A stretch of 50,980 bases of DNA from Deltaproteobacteria bacterium (lineage in GTDB: Bacteria > Desulfobacterota > Dissulfuribacteria > Dissulfuribacterales > DYLC01). Below, piece after piece: positions 26,245-34,976 of this stretch. Under the pieces are notes generated by a model. It made no database searches, had not been told where the DNA came from, and worked only from the letters and a program-made list of their open reading frames with translations. The stretch's first letter is position 1. Every line of letters starts with the position of its first letter. A program made the position numbers and the translations under genes. Location: positions 1-50,980 of the forward strand of contig JAQVIJ010000001.1 in assembly GCA_028695735.1 (NCBI GenBank). The letters run 5' to 3'.

Positions 26245-26381
26245 GGATATTGAATTATCATCCTGTATTAAAACTGAAAAATCGACAAGCACGATGAGAC
26301 AGAAGGGAAAAACAGAACAAGGGCAGATACGTTCCTGAATAACATTTGAATGAATACAAAAAAGACATCATTTTTTGGGGG

Positions 26382-26925
26382 GGCGGCAGCGGTGAAGCAT
26401 TTGTTCCATGCGGCGCATAACTGCCCTCCATGGCAGGATGCGCCGCCGGCGCCCTCCATGGCGCCTATTCCACAAACACTCCACCACTGCCGCCCTTCTC
26501 GCCCCTGCGGAACCCCATGCCCAGAACGAATGGCCTATCCATTCCTACTGCAATCCCACAAATAACGAATTGACCTGCTGGAATAATGAACCTAGCCTTC
26601 TGATAATAAAAATCGCTGGCTGAACCGGCATTTCTGCCAATAAAAAACGTGGAATTGGTTTTTTACCCTCTGTTAACCAAAGTTCGAAGGATATACGGTG
26701 TGTTGAAGCGTTGTTTATGATTGGGCGTGGGTTGCAGGAAGGGTGTTAACCAAAGTTCAAAGGGTCTATGTCTTTTTTAAGCGGCTTCTGATGTAGGATG
26801 TGGAGGTGGGGAGGGCGAGGGCAGCCGGTGTTTGTGGAATAGGCGCCACGAGGGCGCCGGCCCCACATCTCCGCCATGGAGGGCGGTTATGTGGGGCATG
26901 GAACAAATATCGGCTGCCATCGCCC
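26382..26925 (+). mobile_element. Structured element, copy 4 (long form)
   Basis: Arm A 26382-26494, spacer with two GTTAACCAAAGTTC units, arm B 26813-26925 in inverted orientation. The second hairpin has loop CTCCAT in arm A here. It is preceded by a linker (about 26245-26381) that recurs before copies 5 and 6, carrying GGGCAGATACGTTCCTGAAT and an A/T-rich tail. Confidence 0.8.
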
Positions 26926-27064
26926 AGACATTGAATTATCACCATGTATCAAAACTGGAAAAAACAACAAGCACAATGAGACAGAAGGGAAAAACAGAAC
27001 AAGGGCAGATACGTTCCTGAATAACATTTTTAATGAATACAAAAAAACATCATTTTTTTTTGGG

Positions 27065-27618
27065 GGCGGCAGCGGTGAAGCATTTGTTCCATGCGGCGCA
27101 TAACTGCCATCCCTGGCAGGATGCGCCGCCAGCGCCCTCGTGGCGCCTATTTCACAAACACTTCACCACTGCCGCCCCTTCTCGGCCCTGCGGAACTCTA
27201 TGTCCAGAACGGATGGCCTATCCATTCCTACTGCAATCCCACTGATAACGAATTGACCTGCTGGAATAATGAGCCGGCACTGCTGCCAATAAAAATCGCT
27301 GAAAATCGCTGGCTAAACCGGCACTTCTGCCAATAAAAAAAGTGGAATTGGCCTTTACCCTCTTTTAACCAAAGTTCGAAGGATATACGGTGTTTTGAAG
27401 CGTCGTTTACGGTTGGGCGTGGAGGTGGGGAGGGGTGTTAACCAAAGTTCAAAGGGTCTATGTCTTTTTTAAGCGACTTCTGATGTAGGATGTGGAGGTG
27501 GGGAGGGGCGAGGGTAGCCGGTGTTTGTGGAATAGGCGCCACGAGGGCGCCGGCCCCACATCACCGCCAAGGAGGGCGGTTATGTGGGGCATGGAACAAA
27601 TGCCGGCTGCCCTCGCCC
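27065..27618 (+). mobile_element. Structured element, copy 5 (long form)
   Basis: Arm A 27065-27176, spacer with a short duplication (AAAATCGCTG twice near 27291-27310) and two GTTAACC or TTTAACC units, arm B 27506-27618. Linker and arms closely match copy 4, at a period of about 690 bases. Confidence 0.8.
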
Positions 27619-27756
27619 AGACATTGAATTATCACCATGTATCAAAACTGGAAAAAACAACAAGCACGATGAGACAGAAGGGAAAAACAGAACAAGGGCA
27701 GATACGTTCCTAAATAACATTTTTAATGAATACAAAAAAGACATCATTTTTTTGGG

Positions 27757-28030
27757 GGCGGCAGCGGTGAAGCATTTGTTCCATGCGGCGCATAACTGCC
27801 CTCCATGGCAGGATGCGCCGCCGGCGCCCTCCTGGCGCCTATTTCACAAACACTTCACCACTGCCGCCCCTTCTCGGCCCTGCGGAACTCCATGTCCATC
27901 ACGGATGCCCTATCCATTCCTCATGTAATTCCACTCGTATTGACCTATTTTTATAATGAGCGGCACTTCTGCCAATAAAAAATGTGAAATTGGTCTTTTA
28001 CCCTCATGTTAACCAAAGTTCAAAGATATA
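27757..28030 (+). mobile_element. Structured element, copy 6 (left half only)
   Basis: Arm A (27757-27868) and the start of the spacer are present; the spacer is of the copy 3 type (CATGTCCATCACGGATGCC, then ACTCGTATTGACC). The match ends soon after GTTAACCAAAGTTCAAAG at about 28008-28025, and no arm B follows. The remaining 28031-28180, up to the oligosaccharyltransferase gene, carries a 28-base match to the flank of copy 2 (28056-28083). Confidence 0.72.
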
Positions 28031-28180
28031 AGGTTAGACAAGGAGTTATTGCCTTTATGGCAACTTCAATCACGAAATTTGGGCTATTCAATATCTTGAA
28101 CAATGTCGTCAAACTCTGTAAAACGTGGGCATTAAATTTCAGGTGTTATTCTAATAAATAGTAAGTCGAGGAAACACGAC

Positions 28181-30289
28181 ATGATGCCTAACAAAAAACT
28201 CATGACCGCCTTTATGATTGCAACCATTATGCTCATAGGGCTTTTTGTACGATTGGATGGCCTGATGGAATGGAACAAGCAACCTGATCGTGCATTTTTC
28301 CAAGGCCAGCCCCTCTCCACCACCTTCGATGCCCCTTATTATCTTGCGTTGGCAAGGGATCTGGCTCACGGAGAATACGAACGATTCAGCCAAATGCGGG
28401 CGGTGCCAGCCAACCCGCTACCGCCCACACCGCCGCCGTTGCTTTCAGTAATGGCGGCGGCCCTTACAAAACTGGGCATGAATCTGAACTGGGTCGGCGC
28501 CTTGCTGACGCCTTTTCTGGCGCTGCTTTTGGCCCTTCCCATGTATGGCATCGGCAGCCTGCTTTTAAGCCGTACCTCAGGGCTGGCCGCAGCCATAGTA
28601 GGTCTCCTCGCCTTCCCTTTTGTGGCCAGAAGCAGCATCGGGTGGTTTGACACCGATTCGTTAAACCTGGTCTTTGTATGGTCGCTTTGTTTTTTGGCCA
28701 TCTATATCTTGAAAAGAGACGGTATGAGGCGCTACCTGGCCTGGGGCTGTTATGTGATTTTGGGATTGCTCTTTGTATGGTGGTGGGATCAGGCCAGAAA
28801 GGTTGCCGCCGTTCTTGCCATACTGCCCGCTGTCATGACATTCCCAGTGTTTTTGTGGCGTCTGCGCAAGGAAAAGACATTTTATGCAGCCCTCACAGGC
28901 ATGGCTGTGCTGACAGGCATATTGGCCTATCTTGCAGTCCATTGGGGGCTGGTCGCAGAAGCTCTTCAGAAATATGGCTATATCTCCAAACAAGGGGGGT
29001 TACTGCCCAACATCGGCGTCAGTATCTCGGAACAACAGACACAAGACCTCATGACAACCCTGGCCTCAGCCACAGGAGAGACCTTGGCCCCGTTTTTGGC
29101 GATTCTCGGATACCTTGCATGGTTGATACGCAAAAGGGACCTGTCGGCCCTTCTGGTGTTAACAGTGCCTGTAGGGCTTGCATGCCTCAGCCTTTTTGCA
29201 TACCGTTTTCTCATATTTGCAGGGCCTGCCATTGGTCTTGGAATCGGCATGTGCTGTTTTGAACTCCTGAAGCTTTCAGAAAAAAGACCTGTATTGCGCT
29301 ATGCAGCCATAGCCCTTCCTCTTTTGATATGTGTAAAACCTGTATATCTTGCGAATAAACAGGTGATTTGGCCGTCTGAGCAGCCGTATATCCTGGAAGG
29401 CATGGTGGAAGCGAAAAAAGTGACTCCTGCCGATGCCATAATATGGACCTGGTGGGATCACGGCCACAATCTCATCTATTGGGCGGATAGGGCCGCCGTC
29501 AGTGATGGACAGTTCCACGGCGGATTTAGAACAGTGGCCAATGCCATACCTTATACGGCGAATGATGCACGGCTTGCCGCAAATTTCATGCAATTTTTCG
29601 TGACCAGGGGTGAAGACGGTTTCAACACCATCATACAGGCCATACAGACAAAAGAGGACGAAGCAAGGCGAATGGCGGAGGCCATCTCATTTTTGAAGCG
29701 AGTCCTTGCGGCAGGGCCAGACGAGGCCAGAGAGATCATAAAGGAACAGGGGCTTAAATCAGTAGCCGACATGAATTCCATCGACAAATGGCTGGCATTC
29801 TTCTTTCCTTCAGTTTCACGACCCCTATATTTCTTCACAGATAAACGCACCAGCCATGTGCTTTCCTGGATCTTTTATTTTGCCACATGGAATCCCGTAA
29901 CAAAAACCGGCGGAACGGCCATATACGAACCATTTACAGGGCTGTCGGAGTCATCCTCAGGGTTTCTGACCTCCCAGGACGGCCACACAAAGGTAGATCT
30001 GACCGCAGGCAGCATAGATTCCGGCCAAAATCACGGCATGTTACTCTTTTCTCATGAATGTGGAAAAGAAAAACGGTTTTATGGCAGGCCCATAGGCCAT
30101 GTATTTTTGTACAACTCCGAGGACGGAACTGGCGCAATCATGAGCGACAATCTGGCCGACTCTGTGTTCAATCGCCTGTTTGTATGCAAAGAAGGGATGG
30201 AACCTTACTTCAAGCCCATACTCACGGGAAATACGGCATATCAGTTGTGGGAGGTAAGGGGAGACCGCATCCCAAATGCGAAGGAATAG
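28181..30289 (+). CDS. STT3/PglB-type oligosaccharyltransferase
   Basis: A 702-residue membrane enzyme expected to transfer a lipid-linked glycan to asparagine of exported proteins. The N-terminal two thirds is multi-spanning. Asp50 in TTFDAPYYLALARD fits the metal/acceptor Asp of the first external loop, and GWFDTDSL (about residues 157-164) the second acidic motif. The catalytic-site signature WWDHG is at residues 424-428, followed by a soluble C-terminal domain. Such enzymes are known in some Desulfovibrio relatives. It has GAGGAAA before the ATG and stands alone, just right of the repeat array and convergent with pcm. Acceptor and glycan are unknown. Confidence 0.87.
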   Translation: MMPNKKLMTAFMIATIMLIGLFVRLDGLMEWNKQPDRAFFQGQPLSTTFDAPYYLALARDLAHGEYERFSQMRAVPANPLPPTPPPLLSVMAAALTKLGMNLNWVGALLTPFLALLLALPMYGIGSLLLSRTSGLAAAIVGLLAFPFVARSSIGWFDTDSLNLVFVWSLCFLAIYILKRDGMRRYLAWGCYVILGLLFVWWWDQARKVAAVLAILPAVMTFPVFLWRLRKEKTFYAALTGMAVLTGILAYLAVHWGLVAEALQKYGYISKQGGLLPNIGVSISEQQTQDLMTTLASATGETLAPFLAILGYLAWLIRKRDLSALLVLTVPVGLACLSLFAYRFLIFAGPAIGLGIGMCCFELLKLSEKRPVLRYAAIALPLLICVKPVYLANKQVIWPSEQPYILEGMVEAKKVTPADAIIWTWWDHGHNLIYWADRAAVSDGQFHGGFRTVANAIPYTANDARLAANFMQFFVTRGEDGFNTIIQAIQTKEDEARRMAEAISFLKRVLAAGPDEAREIIKEQGLKSVADMNSIDKWLAFFFPSVSRPLYFFTDKRTSHVLSWIFYFATWNPVTKTGGTAIYEPFTGLSESSSGFLTSQDGHTKVDLTAGSIDSGQNHGMLLFSHECGKEKRFYGRPIGHVFLYNSEDGTGAIMSDNLADSVFNRLFVCKEGMEPYFKPILTGNTAYQLWEVRGDRIPNAKE

Positions 30290-30305
30290 GTTACAGCAGG
30301 CATTC

Positions 30306-30953
30306 TCACTCCCGCCATCCATGCTCTCCGACGAGTTTGACGAATCTGACGCCTGTGATGGTCTCCTGCGTGATGCGGCCTGCGGACTTATGAACGCGCA
30401 CCAGGGTCTGAGAGAATTCATCGCCCACTGGAATGACCATTACAGCCGAGTCTGCCAACTGCTCTAACAAGGGTTCAGGCACATAAGGGGCACCTGCTGT
30501 GACCAAAATGGCATCATAGGGCGCATTTTCCCGCCAACCCCATGTGCCGTCATCCAGTTTGATATGCACATTGGAATAGCCCATGCCGTGCAGTATGGTT
30601 TTGGCGCGAAAGAGCAGGGCTGATATGCGCTCCACACTATAGACAAAGCGGCTGAGCTCGGCCAGAATAGCAGTCTGATAACCAGAACCAGTGCCGATCT
30701 CCAAGACCTTTTCATGGCCCTGAAGCCCTAAAAGTTCGGTCATGAGGGCAACGATATAGGGCTGTGAGATGGTCTGGCCGTGGCCGATGGGCAGGGGAAA
30801 GTCGCTGTAGGATTGATCCCTCAATGCCTCATCCACAAACAAGTGCCTGGGCACCTTGGACATGGCGGCCAGGACCCGTTCATCCCGAATGCCGCGAGCG
30901 GCGAGCTGCTGGCTCACCATGCGTTCTCTGGCTATGCGAAATTGGTCAGGCAT
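30306..30953 (-). CDS. pcm: Protein-L-isoaspartate O-methyltransferase
   Basis: A 215-residue repair enzyme that methylates isoaspartyl residues in aged proteins. [48 protein letters not shown], the SAM site [19 protein letters not shown] and [14 protein letters not shown] are all family motifs. It is the last gene of the long minus-strand operon and converges with the oligosaccharyltransferase gene, 16 bases apart; no terminator is visible between them. Confidence 0.94.
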   Translation of the reverse strand: MPDQFRIARERMVSQQLAARGIRDERVLAAMSKVPRHLFVDEALRDQSYSDFPLPIGHGQTISQPYIVALMTELLGLQGHEKVLEIGTGSGYQTAILAELSRFVYSVERISALLFRAKTILHGMGYSNVHIKLDDGTWGWRENAPYDAILVTAGAPYVPEPLLEQLADSAVMVIPVGDEFSQTLVRVHKSAGRITQETITGVRFVKLVGEHGWRE

Positions 30954-31006
30954 GATTTCAAATCACTTCACGACAGGACGTTTCTTTTGAACGATATGCC
31001 GTTTTA

Positions 31007-31381
31007 TCAGCGGCTGGGCACTGGCACATAATACTGGGCACTGCGCACCCGGCCGTTTTCCAGGACCACCATCAAGGCCTCTACCTCAGGATGAGTGAAG
31101 CGCTCAGAAAAGGGCAGTTTGTGCCAAAAGTGCCTGCGGACCTCATAGTAGTGCCATTCTTCCTGGCCTGAGGCATTGGTGCGAGTGGCGTTTGGAGGCC
31201 CCAACATGCGCAGCACATCCTCCTGGCTCTGGCCAGGCTCTATGAGGGAGGCGTCTATGGCCAGATGATGCCTGGGCGTGCCGGCACAGGCGGTAAGGAC
31301 AAGGACAAGAAAGAGAAAGAGGCCGGCCTCTTTCAACCATCTGAGTTCAATGGGTTGTGACGGGGTCATAAACGGTTTCAT
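31007..31381 (-). CDS. BamE/SmpA-like small lipoprotein
   Basis: A 124-residue lipoprotein (FLVLVLTAC lipobox). The mature part has the SmpA/OmlA-type pattern IEPGQSQEDVLRMLGPPNATRTNASGQEEWHYYEVRR, which in BamE forms the domain attached to the beta-barrel assembly machine. Whether it is the true BamE is uncertain, because several unrelated lipoproteins carry this fold. It lies between acpS and pcm on the same strand. Confidence 0.7.
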   Translation of the reverse strand: MKPFMTPSQPIELRWLKEAGLFLFLVLVLTACAGTPRHHLAIDASLIEPGQSQEDVLRMLGPPNATRTNASGQEEWHYYEVRRHFWHKLPFSERFTHPEVEALMVVLENGRVRSAQYYVPVPSR

Positions 31382-31477
31382 GATTGTAAGTTACCATGCC
31401 TTGGGCTTAAAGTCATTGTCATTTCGAATGACGACGTAAGCTATTCACAAAAATTTGACATGTCAAGCCAAATTGCC

Positions 31478-31849
31478 TCATGCCTCCTGAATCACCACAG
31501 CCACGGCCATCTCCTTTTCATGGCTGATGGTGAGATGCAATTTGACGCCAAATAGAGACAATCTATTGATGGCACTGGGGGAAAGGGTGAGAAGCGGCCT
31601 GCCATGCCTGTCCCTGTGAATCTGCATGTCCTGCCAGGAGATAGGCCCAATTCCGCAACCCAATGCCTTGGCGCAGGCCTCCTTGGCAGCAAACATCCCT
31701 GCAAACGCCGTGGCAGGCCGCACCTTCGCCCTGGCATAGGCCATCTCCTCTTGAGAGAAGATGCGATGCAAAAAATGCTCGCCCCAGCGGCCGATGAGGC
31801 CTTCGATGCGTGAAATAGAGACTATGTCCACACCAAGACCGCAAATCAT
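31478..31849 (-). CDS. acpS: Holo-[acyl-carrier-protein] synthase
   Basis: AcpS moves the phosphopantetheine arm from CoA to acyl carrier protein. From ATG 31849 the protein is 123 residues, the usual length, and begins MICGLGVDIVSISRIE with metal ligand Asp8; FAAKEACAKALG holds the second metal-binding Glu. LHLTISHEKEMAVAVVI is the usual C-terminus. An earlier in-frame start adds a 13-residue tail not seen in the family. It follows pdxJ, an old and widespread neighbour. Confidence 0.93.
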   Translation of the reverse strand: MICGLGVDIVSISRIEGLIGRWGEHFLHRIFSQEEMAYARAKVRPATAFAGMFAAKEACAKALGCGIGPISWQDMQIHRDRHGRPLLTLSPSAINRLSLFGVKLHLTISHEKEMAVAVVIQEA

Positions 31850-31902
31850 GGGCCTAAAACCAATGCAATGACGGCAAATGGCCAACACATGCTTCAGAAT
31901 GC

Positions 31903-33123
31903 CTACAGCGGAACGCCGCTCTTCACAAGTGAGAGCATCTCCCGCACCGCCCGTTCCAGACCTACTAAAGCAGCCCTGGCTATCACAGCGTGACCGATGC
32001 TGAACTCGTCTATGAAACTTACGGCTGCAAGCCGCGTCACATTCCGATAATTCAGGCCATGACCGGCATGCACGCGCAGCCCTGTCTCAGCCGCAAGCCG
32101 CACTGCCTCGAGAATGCGGTCGAACTCCTCGTCCTGTTGTGAAGGCGATGGGGCGTCTGCATATCGGCCTGTATGTATCTCCACGCAATCCGCCTGCACA
32201 TTTGCAGCGGTTCGAATCTGTTCCTCCTCAGGATTTATGAAGAGGCTCACGGGAATCCCTGCCTCATGCAGGCGTGAGACGGCCCTTTTGACCGTATCCC
32301 TGTGGGCTATCACGTCCAGACCGCCCTCTGTGGTGAGCTCCTGACGCCTTTCCGGCACAAGGGTCACCACATCAGGTCTAATTTCACAGGCGATGGAGAG
32401 CATCTCCTCTGTGGCCGCCATCTCCAGATTGAGCCTGGTCTTGACCGTCCTGCGCAAGAGCTCCACATCCCGATCCTGAATGTGCCGCCTGTCCTCTCGC
32501 AAATGCACCACAATACCATCCGCACCCGCCAGCTCCACCAGAGAGGCCGCTGTCACAGGATCCGGCTCATTCCCACCTCTGGCCTGTCGAATGGTGGCGA
32601 TGTGATCCACATTTATACACAGGTCTGCCATGTTATTGCCTCCGTTCAATAGATTCTTGAGTCTGGATTCCCTCTGCCGCATTTGCACAGCCGATTGTTC
32701 ATCCTCGTGGTCTTCACCCAAAATATGTGCAAGACCGTGTATGAGCAAGTCCTCCATACGCAAATTCAGGGGGACACCGCTTTGTGCCGCCTCTTTCGCC
32801 GCAGTTTCCACTGAGATAACAATATCTCCCAATACAAAATCCGGCCCGGCTGCAAGGAGATCATCTGCTTGCTGGGCAAAGGATATGACGTTAGTGGGCC
32901 AGGGCCGATTGAACCACCGGCCGTTTATGGCCGTTATGCCCTCATCTGTGGTCAACAATATGCTGAGCTGGGGTTCGTGTTTAAGGGCAAAAGAAGCGGA
33001 CAGCTCATCAGATTTTTGCAAAAAAACCGGTAGGCGGGCCAAAAGCGCCTGTGCCTGCCTTTCAAAGGCCAATCTGTTGAAGTTTTGAACCCCAAATGCC
33101 TCATCTGTAATGAAAACAGGCAT
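31903..33123 (-). CDS. YbeY rRNA maturation protein fused in frame to PdxJ
   Basis: One 406-residue reading frame. Residues 1-164 are YbeY, an endoribonuclease for rRNA maturation, with zinc ligands His129, His133 and His139 in [11 protein letters not shown]. Residues 165-406 are PdxJ, pyridoxine 5'-phosphate synthase ([54 protein letters not shown]). In most bacteria these are separate genes. Here no stop codon lies between them, yet ATG 32631 has its own GGAGG eight bases upstream, so separate PdxJ may also be made. Either a true fusion, a lost stop codon, or a sequence error. It follows phoH by five bases. Confidence 0.85.
   Translation of the reverse strand: MPVFITDEAFGVQNFNRLAFERQAQALLARLPVFLQKSDELSASFALKHEPQLSILLTTDEGITAINGRWFNRPWPTNVISFAQQADDLLAAGPDFVLGDIVISVETAAKEAAQSGVPLNLRMEDLLIHGLAHILGEDHEDEQSAVQMRQRESRLKNLLNGGNNMADLCINVDHIATIRQARGGNEPDPVTAASLVELAGADGIVVHLREDRRHIQDRDVELLRRTVKTRLNLEMAATEEMLSIACEIRPDVVTLVPERRQELTTEGGLDVIAHRDTVKRAVSRLHEAGIPVSLFINPEEEQIRTAANVQADCVEIHTGRYADAPSPSQQDEEFDRILEAVRLAAETGLRVHAGHGLNYRNVTRLAAVSFIDEFSIGHAVIARAALVGLERAVREMLSLVKSGVPL
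32629..32648 (-). promoter_or_regulatory. Internal ribosome site and start for PdxJ within the fusion
   Basis: On the minus strand ACGGAGGCAATAACATG gives a GGAGG about eight bases before an in-frame ATG (32631-32629), which is exactly the normal PdxJ start. It would give a free 242-residue PdxJ (31903-32631) besides the fused chain. Confidence 0.6.
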
Positions 33124-33128
33124 TGCGA

Positions 33129-34157
33129 TCAGTCCCTTTGCCCTGCCGTGAGGGCGGCAGGTCTATCTGTCTTGCGGTGGCTGTCCGCCTCTTCATAGGC
33201 CTGAATGATGCGGCTTACCAGCTTGTGCCGCACCACATCCTGTTTGGAAAAAAAGATGAAGGCGATACCCTCGATAGCCTGAAGTATGTCCCTGGCCTCC
33301 ACCAGACCGGACACCTGGCGCTCCGGCAGGTCTATTTGAGTGACATCCCCTGTGATCACTGCCTTGGAGCTGTAACCCAGACGTGTCAGAAACATCTTCA
33401 TCTGCTCGGTGGTGGTGTTTTGTGCCTCGTCCAAAATGATAAAGGCGTCATTTAGGGTGCGGCCCCTCATAAAGGCCAACGGCGCCACCTCTATCACACG
33501 CTTTTCTATCAGGCTCAAGACCCGCTCGAAGGGCAACATGTCGTAAAGGGCGTCGTAAAGGGGCCGCAGGTAGGGATTCACCTTTTCCGCCAGGTCACCC
33601 GGCAAAAAACCCAGTTTTTCACCGGCCTCCACTGCAGGTCTGGTCAGGATGATGCGCTTTACACGATCCTTCAAAAGGGCTGAGACCGCCATGGCCATGG
33701 CCAGATAGGTCTTGCCTGTACCGGCAGGGCCTATACCGAAGACGATGTCGTTTTCATGAATAGCCTCTATGTATTGCGTCTGATTCAGGGTCTTGGGCGC
33801 TATGAAACGCTTGCCTGAAACCACCAGGGCCTTTTCGTTAAAGGTCTTGCGCAGGTCTGCGTTTTTGTCCTCCTTTACCAGCTGAATGGCGTGCTCCACA
33901 TCCCTTTTGCCCAGAATGCGGCCGTCTTCCACCAGCTCGTACAGCCCGCGTATGGTCTTGTCCGAGAGCTGCACATCCACAGGTGCACCCACTATTGTGA
34001 GCTCGTTACCTCTTGCGGTGATGTTCACCTCAAAGGCCTTTTCTATGGACTTGAGATGAACGCCCTGTTCACCACAGACCTGAGGGGCAAGGGCATTGTC
34101 GTGCAATATTACGACCGACTGCGTCAAACGGCTCGAAGCTGCTCTGGGGGCTGCCAT
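33129..34157 (-). CDS. PhoH-like ATPase (YbeZ)
   Basis: A 342-residue PhoH-family ATPase, a likely RNA-related helicase or nuclease partner of YbeY. An N-terminal KH-like segment ([25 protein letters not shown]) precedes the P-loop GPAGTGKT (143-150), [32 protein letters not shown] and the Walker [11 protein letters not shown]. It is directly upstream of ybeY, the standard pairing. proC ends three bases before it. Confidence 0.92.
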   Translation of the reverse strand: MAAPRAASSRLTQSVVILHDNALAPQVCGEQGVHLKSIEKAFEVNITARGNELTIVGAPVDVQLSDKTIRGLYELVEDGRILGKRDVEHAIQLVKEDKNADLRKTFNEKALVVSGKRFIAPKTLNQTQYIEAIHENDIVFGIGPAGTGKTYLAMAMAVSALLKDRVKRIILTRPAVEAGEKLGFLPGDLAEKVNPYLRPLYDALYDMLPFERVLSLIEKRVIEVAPLAFMRGRTLNDAFIILDEAQNTTTEQMKMFLTRLGYSSKAVITGDVTQIDLPERQVSGLVEARDILQAIEGIAFIFFSKQDVVRHKLVSRIIQAYEEADSHRKTDRPAALTAGQRD

Positions 34158-34160
34158 GAC

Positions 34161-34976
34161 TCAGTTTGTTTTGGATAAACTGCGGGAACGCTCTGTGGCA
34201 GCGCGAACCGCATCCATGATAGCTGCGCGAAATCCCCTGTTTTCCAGGGCATACAACCCTTCTATGGTGGTGCCGCCGGGGCTGGTCACCATGGCCGTCA
34301 GATCAGCAGGTGATTTCCCTGTTTCAAGGCACAAAAGTGCCGAGCCGAATACGGTCTGTACGGAAAGCATGGCGGCCACATCCCTTGAAAGCCCTTCACG
34401 CACACCTGCATCTATCAATGCCTGTATAAAGGTGAATACATAGGCAGGCCCGCTTCCGCTCAGACCGGTTACAGCATTCAAAAGCTCCTCTGACAAGACA
34501 ACCGCCTTACCAATGGCATCAAATATGGATTTGGCCGTGTCCATGTCCTTGAATGAGGCATGTCTGCCGGGACACAGGGCGGATGCCCCAGCCTGCACCA
34601 GGGCGGGTGTGTTGGGCATGACGCGCACCACTCGCGTGCCATCAGGGAGCATGGACTCCATAAACTGCGTGGTAACACCGGCAGCAATGGAGATCAAAAG
34701 GTGACGCTGCGTAAGTCGAGGGCCCATATCCGTCAATACCTTTGCCATCACCTGAGGCTTAACAGCCAAAAGCAGGACATCGGCCCTATCCACCACATCT
34801 TTGTTATCTTCAAAGAGCTCAATTTTCAGCCTGGCCTGCATGTCGCTTCGCCTCTGTGCCGAGGGCTCGGATGCCACGATCTGAGAGGCATCTAAAAGCC
34901 CCTTGGCCAGAATCCCTTTGATAAGGGCCTCGGCCATCTGGCCTGCTCCTATAAAACCCAGTCGTTCAATGTGCAT
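34161..34976 (-). CDS. proC: Pyrroline-5-carboxylate reductase
   Basis: A 271-residue enzyme for the last step of proline synthesis. GFIGAGQMAEALIKGIL is the NAD(P)-binding motif; VLLLAVKPQVM, RVMPNTPALVQAGASALCPG and VTGLSGSGPAYVFTFIQALIDAGVREGL are family motifs. The C-terminal SPGGTTIEGLYALENRGFRAAIMDAVRAATERS is complete. It overlaps the cyclase gene by 11 bases. Confidence 0.95.
   Translation of the reverse strand: MHIERLGFIGAGQMAEALIKGILAKGLLDASQIVASEPSAQRRSDMQARLKIELFEDNKDVVDRADVLLLAVKPQVMAKVLTDMGPRLTQRHLLISIAAGVTTQFMESMLPDGTRVVRVMPNTPALVQAGASALCPGRHASFKDMDTAKSIFDAIGKAVVLSEELLNAVTGLSGSGPAYVFTFIQALIDAGVREGLSRDVAAMLSVQTVFGSALLCLETGKSPADLTAMVTSPGGTTIEGLYALENRGFRAAIMDAVRAATERSRSLSKTN

Noticed and set aside
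25696-28030. CRISPR array
   Set aside because: Repeat units are hundreds of bases long with nearly identical linkers, not short repeats with unique spacers; no cas genes are present.
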